DNA of 37,421 nt, from assembly GCA_009841055.1 (NCBI GenBank), contig VXMN01000197.1, forward strand, positions 1 through 37,421, written 5' to 3'. A program made the position numbers and the translations under genes. The notes beneath the pieces were generated by a model, which searched no databases, was not told the DNA's origin, and was given only the letters and a program-made list of their open reading frames with translations. Shown here in pieces: positions 26,917-34,011 of this stretch; positions within the stretch are counted from its first letter, which is position 1, and the number at the start of each line of letters is the position of its first letter. This DNA comes from Acidobacteriota bacterium (GTDB lineage Bacteria > Acidobacteriota > Terriglobia > Versatilivoradales > Versatilivoraceae).

Positions 26917-27503
26917 AACGATCGTCGCTGAAGCTGGGAGTGGCTGGAATCATCCTGCTGGCCTCGGCCTTTGCCTACTACCACTTTGAGGTGGCGCCGC
27001 GGATCCGGGCCGGCCGGCTGGCTGGGAGTTATGCAGACCCGGCCTCCCGTCCCGAGATCAACGGATTTCGCTTTGAAACCCGGCGCGGAGTCAAGGGAAT
27101 CGGGGACTATTCCGGCCGGGTGGTGGTGGTGGACGTCTGGGCCAGTTGGTGTCCGCCTTGCGTGGAGGGCATACCGCGCCTGGTGGCGCTGGCAGAGAGA
27201 TTCAGGGACGCGCCCTTCGACCTGGTGGGGCTGAGTGTGGACCGCGGCGGCTGGGAAGATCTCAATCCCTTTCTGGAGAGGTATCCCGAGATCAACTACG
27301 AGGTGGCCATCCCTCATTCCCTTCCCACTTTTCACCTCTATGCGCTGGTCGACCTGGATCCGTTGGGAGACGTGGCCGTCCTGCCCACCTTTTTCGTCAT
27401 CGATGGCCGGGGCAGGCTGGCCGGGAAGTTTGTGGGATCCGACACCTTCCCCGAAGTCTCTGCCTTGGTCGCCCGGTTGCTGGAGGAGATCTCCGATGTC
27501 TGA
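26913..27503 (+). CDS. TlpA/ResA-like membrane-anchored thioredoxin-fold protein
   Basis: Exported redox protein of 196 aa. An N-terminal anchor or signal (LKLGVAGIILLASAFAYY, about 6-23) precedes a thioredoxin fold whose active site is WCPPC (C80, C83 in VDVWASWCPPCVEGIPRL). VLPTFFVIDGRGRLAGKFVG carries the conserved cis-Pro segment. Expected location is the periplasmic face, keeping or making thiols reduced, for example for cytochrome c maturation or a partner protein. The start overlaps the CinA-like stop by 4 bases (ATGA) and its stop overlaps queF by 8, so all three are probably translated as a unit. The insert WEDLNPFLERYPEINYEV is normal for TlpA-type proteins. The client is unknown; its closest neighbour is the exported CinA-like protein. 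Confidence 0.92.
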   Translation: MKRSSLKLGVAGIILLASAFAYYHFEVAPRIRAGRLAGSYADPASRPEINGFRFETRRGVKGIGDYSGRVVVVDVWASWCPPCVEGIPRLVALAERFRDAPFDLVGLSVDRGGWEDLNPFLERYPEINYEVAIPHSLPTFHLYALVDLDPLGDVAVLPTFFVIDGRGRLAGKFVGSDTFPEVSALVARLLEEISDV

Positions 27504-27882
27504 TTACACCCCGGATCATGCCAGGTCCGGGATCGATGCGGAACTTCCCAAGCTGGAAGTGTGGCCCAATCAGTTTCGAGGCTACGAGATTACGATCCAG
27601 GTTCCGGAATACACGTCCATTTGTCCCAAGACCGGCCTTCCGGACTTCGGTACGATCACCCTGCGTTACGTGCCGGACCAGGTCTGCCTGGAACTCAAGG
27701 CCTTCAAGGGATACATCCTCGGGTACCGCTCCCTGGGCATCTTTTACGAGAATGCCGTGAATCGCATCCTGCGGGATGTGGTTGGGGCCTGTCAGCCTGT
27801 CCGGGCACTGGTTCGTGGCGAATTCAACGTGCGCGGCGGCATGAAGAGCATCATCGAGGCTCGTCACCCCAAGGAGGGGTAA
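27496..27882 (+). CDS. queF: NADPH-dependent 7-cyano-7-deazaguanine reductase QueF (short type)
   Basis: Reduces preQ0 nitrile to preQ1 with 2 NADPH in queuosine tRNA biosynthesis; T-fold enzyme of 128 aa, the unimodular type. The catalytic Cys is C43 in YTSICPKTGLPDFG, with D50 seven residues later, as in B. subtilis QueF (C55/D62). The QueF signature is LELKAFKGYILGYRSLGIFYEN; the substrate-binding Glu is E85. Where B. subtilis has His-Glu (96/97), this protein has Tyr-Glu. A GGAGGAGA site lies about 6 bases before ATG 27496, inside the end of the thioredoxin gene, so the 8-base overlap is read with its own ribosome site. No queC, queD or queE is in the window. Cytosolic. Confidence 0.95.
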   Translation: MSDYTPDHARSGIDAELPKLEVWPNQFRGYEITIQVPEYTSICPKTGLPDFGTITLRYVPDQVCLELKAFKGYILGYRSLGIFYENAVNRILRDVVGACQPVRALVRGEFNVRGGMKSIIEARHPKEG

Positions 27883-27965
27883 AACCTGGTCGGACGTCCA
27901 AGTTGAGATTGATTGGAATTTCGGCCCATGTTACTATTTTTCTGCCGTTTGCCCGTGGTGGCGGC

Positions 27966-27988
27966 GGCGGGAAATCGCCCTTCCCGCC
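27966..27988. terminator. stable GC hairpin after queF, possible terminator
   Basis: GGCGGGAA (27966-27973) pairs perfectly with TTCCCGCC (27981-27988) around a 7-base loop, 83 bp after the queF stop. It is followed by TGTAGGCTAAAGTTTT, a poor T-run, so Rho-independent termination is uncertain. It separates the queF group from the ferredoxin promoter. Confidence 0.4.
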
Positions 27989-28006
27989 TGTAGGCTAAAG
28001 TTTTGG

Positions 28007-28035
28007 TTGACAAGAGTCTTTTCCTGACAGATATC
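28007..28035 (+). promoter_or_regulatory. possible sigma70-type promoter for ferredoxin genes
   Basis: A perfect TTGACA (28007-28012) is followed 17 bases later by GATATC (28030-28035), a weak -10 with three consensus positions. It is 82 bp upstream of the first ferredoxin start, in the only AT-richer stretch of the gap. Predicted by eye only. Confidence 0.4.
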
Positions 28036-28116
28036 TTTAGGCAGCATGCGCCCAGGGGCGAAAAACGGGGTTTCTGAATTGTTCTTCAAGGCATCATTTG
28101 TTTAGAGGAGTTTGGC

Positions 28117-28377
28117 ATGACCTACATTATTACCGAGCCCTGTATTGGAACCAAGGACACTGCCTGTGTGGATGTCTGTCCGGTCGATTGCATTCATCCC
28201 AAGTCCGACGAAGATGGATTCGAGGAGGCCGAACAGCTCTTTATCGATCCGGAAGAATGCATCGACTGCGGGGCCTGTGTTCCCGCCTGTCCGGTGGAAG
28301 CCATTTTCGCCGAAGAGGACCTTCCGGAACAGTGGAACGAATACCTCGAAATCAACGCCAACTGGTACCAGAAGTGA
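28117..28377 (+). CDS. 7Fe ferredoxin ([3Fe-4S][4Fe-4S]), copy 1
   Basis: Small soluble electron carrier of 86 aa. The Cys pattern is C9, C17, C21, C25 and C48, C51, C54, C58 ([12 protein letters not shown]). The first motif lacks the CxxC cysteine at position 12 (CIGTKDTAC), the hallmark of 7Fe ferredoxins such as Azotobacter FdI: C9, C17 and C58 would hold the 3Fe cluster, and C21, C48, C51 and C54 the 4Fe cluster. C25 is the free cysteine also seen in that family. AGAGGAG lies 8 bases before the ATG. It could serve IspH or other reductases; the actual partner is unknown. It is followed 93 bp later by a close paralogue. Confidence 0.95.
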   Translation: MTYIITEPCIGTKDTACVDVCPVDCIHPKSDEDGFEEAEQLFIDPEECIDCGACVPACPVEAIFAEEDLPEQWNEYLEINANWYQK

Positions 28378-28470
28378 GCGATTTCGCTCGACGACGGGAT
28401 GGGGGTGGGCTTACCCCTCCAACGATTTGATTCTCATGCTCCCAACGCTGAAAGAAGGAGGAAATCGATC

Positions 28471-28731
<261 letters not shown>

Positions 28732-28737
28732 GTAACG

Positions 28738-29721
28738 CTATTGGGTCTCCAGGGCGGGGTGAAGGGGAGTGCTCAAGTATTTCAAGCCACTGTCGCAGAC
28801 CAGGAATGCGATGACGGCCCCCTGCTCCTCCCCTTGAAGCAGTTGTATGGCCGCGGCCAGATTGGCCCCTGACGAAAAACCGCCGAATATCCCCTCCTCC
28901 GCAGCCAGCAACCTGGCGGCTGTGATCGCATCGCCATCGGTAACCTGAAGGTAGCCGCTCACCAGGCTTCGATCCACCAGCGGGAGATCGGGAAGACTGT
29001 ATCCGCCGCCCTGAAGCTGGTGGTTGGAACGCTCTACCGGCTTCCCGGCCAGCACGGCAGCTCCTGCAGGCTCCACAATGTAGGCGCGAACCTCGGGATT
29101 TTGCCCTCTCAGATAGCGGGTCACACCGCTGAAGCTTCCGCCCGAGCCTACGAAATCCAGAAACACGTCGACGCAGCCGCCCGACTGCTCCCAAAGTTCG
29201 GGCCCCGTGAAGCGTTCGTGGGCCAGCGCGTTGGAGGTCAGCTCGAACTGGTTGGCTCGAAAAGCCTGCCGCTCCCCGACCAGTTGCTCGGTCCTGTGTT
29301 CCACCAGGGCCAGGTCCTCCCCGGAGACCTGGTTGGGGGGAGATCCCGGCGCCTGGTTTACCAGCACCACCTCCGCGCCCAATGCCCGCATCATTCGTGC
29401 TCTCTCGCGGGTGTTGCCACGCGACATGACCGCAACGAAGGGATGCCCCAGCGCCCGGCATACGATGGCCAGGCCGGTGCCTGTATTCCCGCTGGTGAGC
29501 TCCACCACCGTCTGGCCCGGACGAAGCGAGCCGTCCCGCCGAGCCTCTCGAATCATCTCCAGCGCAATCCGATCCTTCTTGCTGAACCCCGGGTTGAAAT
29601 ACTCCAGCTTGGCCAGCAGGCGTCCCTGAAGCCCCAGGATGCCAACCGTGCGCCTGAGTTCGACCAAGGGCGTATTGCCGATGGTGTCGGTGATGGAGAG
29701 GCCGGGTGAACGATTTGCCAT
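28738..29721 (-). CDS. Cysteine synthase/cystathionine-beta-synthase-fold PLP enzyme
   Basis: Fold-type II PLP enzyme of 327 aa. The N-terminus DTIGNTPLVEL matches the family; the Schiff-base Lys is K49 in NPGFSKKDRIAL (NPxxSVKDR is usual); the substrate loop is TSGNTGTG (76-83); the phosphate loop is FVGSGGSFSGV; and the C-terminal GGFSSGANLAAA holds the pyridine-N residue. Likely reaction: beta-replacement on O-acetylserine, phosphoserine or a similar donor, making cysteine or a related amino acid. No regulatory CBS domain. It lies 22 bp downstream of the GNAT gene on the same strand, probably cotranscribed. No serine acetyltransferase (CysE) is visible, so the donor is open. A CysM or SbnA-like role is an alternative. 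Confidence 0.9.
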   Translation of the reverse strand: MANRSPGLSITDTIGNTPLVELRRTVGILGLQGRLLAKLEYFNPGFSKKDRIALEMIREARRDGSLRPGQTVVELTSGNTGTGLAIVCRALGHPFVAVMSRGNTRERARMMRALGAEVVLVNQAPGSPPNQVSGEDLALVEHRTEQLVGERQAFRANQFELTSNALAHERFTGPELWEQSGGCVDVFLDFVGSGGSFSGVTRYLRGQNPEVRAYIVEPAGAAVLAGKPVERSNHQLQGGGYSLPDLPLVDRSLVSGYLQVTDGDAITAARLLAAEEGIFGGFSSGANLAAAIQLLQGEEQGAVIAFLVCDSGLKYLSTPLHPALETQ

Positions 29722-29743
29722 GCGGGGGTTGAACGGGTCGGGG

Positions 29744-30685
29744 TCAGACGTGGTCGATCTTGCAGAACCGGTCGGCCGTCTCCAGGTGCCCCTCCTCGAT
29801 CTTCAATCCGGCGTCCAAAGATTTGACCATGGTGACGGATTGGGTTCGGGGTTGAAGGTCGAACAGGGACCGGATGGCGGGCTCGTCGGGCAGCCAGCCT
29901 CCAACCCCGGTCTTCCCCTTTCGTCCAGCCAGGTCGATGACCAGCCTGAACAGCAGGCGGAGGGAGTCGGACCGCTCCCGTCTGACCGCGAAGTCGCTGA
30001 TTAGCCAAGCCCCTTCCATCTCGGTGACCCGCACGTATCCCTGTGTTTGCGACTCCGGGTCTTTCAGCCAATAAAACTCGTCCCGGGGCTGCTTCAGCAA
30101 GGTGTATTTCCAGTAGCCGAGCGGGCGCGCCACGGCCAGTGGATAAGATCCGTGATAGGCGCGGTAGATTTCCTGGAGCTCCGGTAGGGCCCGGGAGGCC
30201 GGGAATGGCTGCAGGTCCCAGGAGAGCTCCCCGGTTCCGAGGGACGCCGGATCGGCTGCCGCCCAAGCCTTCCAGGAAGGGCAGCGCAGGTAGCCCTGTT
30301 TGCCGTAGTAGTCCGGATCGATGTCGGAGAAGAGTGAACTGAGTCGATCTCCTTGCTTCACGCGGTCGCGCTCGGCCCAATCCATCACCTCGGCCGCAAA
30401 GCCTCGCCGCCGATATTCGGGACGGGTGTGAACCGATCCGATGGAAAAGCCCTCCACCTCCCTGCCGTCGAGGTAGTAGTTCAAGGGGAAGCAGCCCAGG
30501 GAAGCCACCACCCTTCCGCCGAGGCATCCGGCGTACCAGTGGGCCCGTTGGTGCTTGGGAGAAGTCAATCGGAGTCGAAGATGCTCTTCCAGCGAGGGCG
30601 CCATGGGCCAGAACTCGTAGACATTCTCATAGCACTGCAACCGCTCCTCGGGCGAAGCGGGATGGATGTCGAGTGTTTCGGCCAT
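29744..30685 (-). CDS. GNAT-family N-acetyltransferase
   Basis: Acetyl-CoA-dependent acyltransferase of 313 aa. The GNAT core is in the first 150 residues: the beta4/motif A region IGSVHTRPEYRRRGFAAEVMDWAERD carries the RRRGFA pyrophosphate-binding loop, and FSDIDPDYYGKQGYLRC is the usual motif B ending. The C-terminal 160 residues form a second domain (YRAYHGSYPLAVARPLGYWKYTLL, LLFRLVIDLAGRKGK) reminiscent of Eis/double-GNAT proteins. The start is the ATG ending at 30685, preceded by GAGGGAGAG; the frame is open a further 54 bases but without support. It lies 22 bp upstream of the cysteine-synthase-fold gene, and divergent from the FG-GAP gene with 250 bp between. The acceptor is unknown. 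Confidence 0.88.
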   Translation of the reverse strand: MAETLDIHPASPEERLQCYENVYEFWPMAPSLEEHLRLRLTSPKHQRAHWYAGCLGGRVVASLGCFPLNYYLDGREVEGFSIGSVHTRPEYRRRGFAAEVMDWAERDRVKQGDRLSSLFSDIDPDYYGKQGYLRCPSWKAWAAADPASLGTGELSWDLQPFPASRALPELQEIYRAYHGSYPLAVARPLGYWKYTLLKQPRDEFYWLKDPESQTQGYVRVTEMEGAWLISDFAVRRERSDSLRLLFRLVIDLAGRKGKTGVGGWLPDEPAIRSLFDLQPRTQSVTMVKSLDAGLKIEEGHLETADRFCKIDHV

Positions 30686-30935
30686 GGAAACTCTCCCTCG
30701 GAGGCCGGTGACACAGCGGACAGTGCCGGCTCCACCCATAATTTACTACGGAAGGGATTTCCCGCCCAATCAATTGAGTGTGGACAAGCCTTCTCGGCGA
30801 GCGATATGTTTGGGGCTTGCAGGCGGAGTACCTTCACCGGCCCGCGTCGGAGCACACCCGTGCAAGATTTCGGGAGAGGTGGAATCCATGCGGGAGCCGT
30901 CGTTTGGAATCGAACTGGAGCGTGAGGTATCGGTC

Positions 30936-33686
30936 ATGATGAAGCCATTGGTGGTGTTGGGCCTGGTCGTTTTGCTGGCGCTCTCCCCGCGGGGGACGGC
31001 GTCGGGATCGGATGAGTCGGGCGACGCAGGTGCAGCCGGCAACGGCCGCTTCAGGGTCGTCCACCAGGGATTCGAGGCCTTCTCCAGGGGTGAATTCGAG
31101 CATGCCGGTCAAAACATCTACGTTTCCCGGGGCGGACGCATCCAGCTCATTCACCGTTGGGACCTGAACAACGACGGCTACTACGAGTTTGTATTCAGCA
31201 ATACGCATAACGTGATGGTGGGGGGGGTGGATGCGCTGGGGTATCTGCAGACGGAACGCGGATTCCGTTCAGCCATCTCTCCGGTCCACCGTTCCATTGC
31301 GCTCTACGACCTGTGGCTCCAGGAAGAGAAGAGCCGGGACTGGGTGGTCCGGTTTCCGGTCGAACGTCCCGGTGCGGTCCGGTTTCACGATCTGGACCGG
31401 GACGGCTGGACAGACATCCTCTTTGCCTCCTCGGGAGCCGGAGACACCGTCGCGACCGACAGCCTCATCTACTGGGGCGGTCCTACCGGTTACCGGACGC
31501 TGAGACGGGTGGAGCTTCCCACGGTCGGAGCCCGGGACCTGGCGGTCGGCGATCTGAATCGGGACGGCTACACCGACATCGTTTTCGCCAATTCCGGCAG
31601 CCGAAAGCCTTCGACAACCGGCGAGGGATCCTACATTTACTGGGGTTCGAGCGACCGCTACGGGATCCATCACCGGAGCCTGGTGCCGACGAGATCGGCC
31701 ATTGCCTGCGCCCTCGGTGACCTGAACGGAGACGACCATCCGGATTTGATCTTCGCTACCGCGGAGCCAGGCCGGGGAGGGCTGCGGTTCTTTCCGGGCT
31801 CGCCCCAGGGACCGGATCTGGAAGCCGTGGTCAAGGTTCCGGTCGACGACCTGCGGTCCGTCCGTGTCGGTGAGGTCGAGGGTCTGGGCAGGGTAGTGCT
31901 GGCCCTGTCCGGGAAGCACCTGAGGTTGTTTGGCGGGGAGAAGGGAGGGCTGGTGGAGAAGAAGACCCTCGCCCTGGGAGGCGCCCGGGCCGTCCCGGCC
32001 GATCTGGATCGGGATGGGCGCACCGACCTGGTGGTGGCAAGCGGCGACCGCTCCGCCGTTCTGTGGGGGAAGTCAGGGTGGTCGACCGAAGCGGCCCTGT
32101 GGTTGCCGACCCTGGAGGCCACCGACGTGGCGGTTGCCGACCTCAATAGCGACGGCCGGCCCGAGATCGCCTTTGCCAACCAGTTGACGGGAACCCACGG
32201 GGACCTGGACGTGGCCTCCTATGTCTACTGGGGAGAACCCTGGGACTACGGGCCGGCAAGCCGCACCGACCTCCAGACCTTTGGAGCCACCGCCGTAGCC
32301 GCCGGTGACATTGACCGGGACGGGCGGCCGGACCTGCTCTTCGGTAACTCCGGCAGCGGCATCCAGGGGGGAAGGGGCGAGGAGATCTACGTCTACTGGG
32401 GCCGACCCCACCGGGGCTACAGCCCCGCGGCCATGACGGCCTATCCTTGCGTGATGGGGATGGCCACCCTGATGGCGGATTTGGATGACGACGACCACGC
32501 CGAGCTGCTGGTGGCCAATTCCGGCCGCCATTACAGCGGGGTATCGGGGGCCAGCTACATTTACCGCGGCGGTCCCGCCGGCCCCGCCCTGGGGGACCGG
32601 TTGGATATTCCCGCCCAGGAGGTGGGGTCCTGGTCCGTGGCCGACCTCAATCGCGATGGCTTCCTGGACGCCCTGGCGTGCGACTTCGATACGCTGGCCA
32701 TTGCCTGGGGTTCGGCAGCGGGAATTTCCACCGATCCCCAACTCGTCAAGGGAGTGGCCAAGGCCACCCAGAACTGCCGGCTCCTGGACTTCAACCGGGA
32801 TGGCTGGCTGGACGTGCTGGTGGCCGATGTGCAGGGCAACCGGAGCCGGGTTTTGCTGGGAGACGGCCGGGGCTTCTCACTGGACCGGTCGGCCTGGGTG
32901 GAGGCGGCGTACGTCGCCAACAGCGAGTTTGCCGATCTGGACGGGGACGGTTGGCTGGACATGATGCTCACCCGGTCCTACAACGCCTTCGACCGCAACG
33001 ACTCCTGGATCCGCATCTACCCGGGCGGCCCCGAGGGGTTTGCGCAAACCCACCGGTTCGAGTTCGCCACGGCCGGTGCATTCGACGTTGCCGTGGCTGA
33101 CCTCGACAGCGACGGCGACCTGGACATTGCCGTTTCGCAGTACGCCTCCCGGGATCGCCGCAATTTGCCCGTCTACCTCTTCTGGAACGATGGCGCCGGC
33201 CGATTTTCTTCCGGGAGACGGACGGATCTGCCGGCGGAAAGCGCTTCCGGCCTGCTGGCCGCGGACTTCGACGAAGACGGAAACCAGGACCTGCTGGTCT
33301 TCAACCACAAGACGACCTACAAGGAAGATAATCACAGCAACGAGAGCTTCGTCTACTGGGGGTCTCCGCGGGGCTATCACACCCGCAATCGCAGCTATCT
33401 GCCGGGCCACGGACCGCACTTCATGCAGAACGTCGACATTGGAAACCTGTCCAGCCGCAAGGCCGAGGAGTCCTACCTTTCGGTCCCGATCGAGCTGACC
33501 CCGAGTCCGGCCAAGCTGATTCTCTCCTTTCAGGCTGATACTCCGCTGGATTCAAAGGTGAGCTTTGGGTTCGAACGGCCGGCGGCTCGGCCGGGCTGGC
33601 GCAAGCGGGCTGGCGGGAGCTGGGACCCGGTGGCGAATTCACTGTCCGGAAGGAAGATGGCTGGCTGCAGTACCGGGCAACACTGA
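30936..33686 (+). CDS. Exported FG-GAP/VCBS beta-propeller protein, 3' frameshift
   Basis: Secreted Ca2+-binding propeller protein of 916 aa as read. The signal peptide MMKPLVVLGLVVLLALSPRGTASG fixes the start near 30936 (30939 also possible; ATG 30888 has a GAGAGGTGG site and gives a longer n-region). Thirteen DxDxDG-type motifs follow at intervals of roughly 45-80 residues (DLNRDGYTDIVFANSG, DIDRDGRPDLLFGNSG and similar). Many are followed by an (S)xxYWGxxxGY motif, typical of integrin-like FG-GAP/VCBS blades. The last about 40 residues (from FERPAARPGW) look out of frame. Adding one base at the GGG run at 33567-33569 restores a good frame that ends at 33751. Ligand and role are unknown; a surface or exported binding function is inferred. 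Confidence 0.88.
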   Translation: MMKPLVVLGLVVLLALSPRGTASGSDESGDAGAAGNGRFRVVHQGFEAFSRGEFEHAGQNIYVSRGGRIQLIHRWDLNNDGYYEFVFSNTHNVMVGGVDALGYLQTERGFRSAISPVHRSIALYDLWLQEEKSRDWVVRFPVERPGAVRFHDLDRDGWTDILFASSGAGDTVATDSLIYWGGPTGYRTLRRVELPTVGARDLAVGDLNRDGYTDIVFANSGSRKPSTTGEGSYIYWGSSDRYGIHHRSLVPTRSAIACALGDLNGDDHPDLIFATAEPGRGGLRFFPGSPQGPDLEAVVKVPVDDLRSVRVGEVEGLGRVVLALSGKHLRLFGGEKGGLVEKKTLALGGARAVPADLDRDGRTDLVVASGDRSAVLWGKSGWSTEAALWLPTLEATDVAVADLNSDGRPEIAFANQLTGTHGDLDVASYVYWGEPWDYGPASRTDLQTFGATAVAAGDIDRDGRPDLLFGNSGSGIQGGRGEEIYVYWGRPHRGYSPAAMTAYPCVMGMATLMADLDDDDHAELLVANSGRHYSGVSGASYIYRGGPAGPALGDRLDIPAQEVGSWSVADLNRDGFLDALACDFDTLAIAWGSAAGISTDPQLVKGVAKATQNCRLLDFNRDGWLDVLVADVQGNRSRVLLGDGRGFSLDRSAWVEAAYVANSEFADLDGDGWLDMMLTRSYNAFDRNDSWIRIYPGGPEGFAQTHRFEFATAGAFDVAVADLDSDGDLDIAVSQYASRDRRNLPVYLFWNDGAGRFSSGRRTDLPAESASGLLAADFDEDGNQDLLVFNHKTTYKEDNHSNESFVYWGSPRGYHTRNRSYLPGHGPHFMQNVDIGNLSSRKAEESYLSVPIELTPSPAKLILSFQADTPLDSKVSFGFERPAARPGWRKRAGGSWDPVANSLSGRKMAGCSTGQH

Positions 33687-33751
33687 AGGCAGGGCGGGGA
33701 TATGCCACTCCCTACCTGACCCGGGTGGCCGTTGAAGCGGTGGGGGAGTGA
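33567..33751 (+). pseudogene. displaced 3' end of the FG-GAP protein (frame +1)
   Basis: Reading with one extra G at 33567-33569, the sequence continues SFGVRTAGGSAGLAQAGW, then RELGPGGEFTVRKEDGW, LQYRATLKAGRGYATPYLTR and VAVEAVGE before a TGA at 33749-33751. This reads like a beta-sandwich C-terminus, whereas the frame actually open (FERPAARPGWRKRAGGSW) does not. Either a true frameshift mutation or a sequencing/assembly error in a G-run. Confidence 0.75.
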
Positions 33752-33806
33752 AGGATGAAGTTTGAAGGATGAAGTTTGAAGGGTGAAGTTTGAAGGGTGA
33801 AGGGTG
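33751..33806. repeat. 14-bp tandem repeat array
   Basis: About 3.7 copies of the 14-base unit AAGGATGAAGTTTG: two identical (33751-33778), one with one change (33779-33792, AAGGGTGAAGTTTG), and a degenerate partial copy to 33806. It begins on the last base of the restored FG-GAP stop codon. Confidence 0.85.
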
Positions 33807-33916
33807 GTCGGCCGGGGGGTTTGGGAACAGTCAAGCACCTGATGACCTGACTGCGCTTATTGGAAGGACCGCGCCGAGACCGGCAAGACGCTTTGCGTGC
33901 CGATCAAATAGCTTTT

Positions 33917-33944
33917 CAAACTTCCCACTTCAAACTTCCCACTT
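33917..33944. repeat. 14-bp tandem repeat, inverted relative to 33751 array
   Basis: Two exact copies of CAAACTTCCCACTT. The reverse complement (AAGTGGGAAGTTTG) matches the 33751 unit form AAGGGTGAAGTTTG in 12 of 14 positions, so the two arrays face each other across a 110-bp centre that contains no gene. Confidence 0.8.
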
Positions 33945-33949
33945 CACCG

Positions 33950-33982
33950 AGCCGCACCGCCGTCCCATATGACGGTGCGGCT
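33950..33982. repeat. strong hairpin downstream of lytic transglycosylase
   Basis: AGCCGCACCG (33950-33959) and CGGTGCGGCT (33973-33982) are perfect 10-bp complements; an inner GTC/GAC pair can extend the stem with a 3-base bulge and a CCATAT loop. It lies 29 bp beyond the stop of the leftward transglycosylase gene. It lacks a T-run on both strands, so a terminator role is unproven. Confidence 0.6.
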
Positions 33983-34011
33983 GGTACAGGGCGAAAAAGG
34001 GATGTTTCAGC

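Noticed and set aside
27883..28116. A riboswitch or structured leader upstream of the ferredoxins
   Set aside because: Only one simple hairpin and a promoter-like pair are visible; no known riboswitch core could be recognised by eye.
33751..33944. Possible CRISPR array from the 14-bp tandem repeats
   Set aside because: Units are directly adjacent with no spacers, too short, and partly inverted; no cas genes are present.
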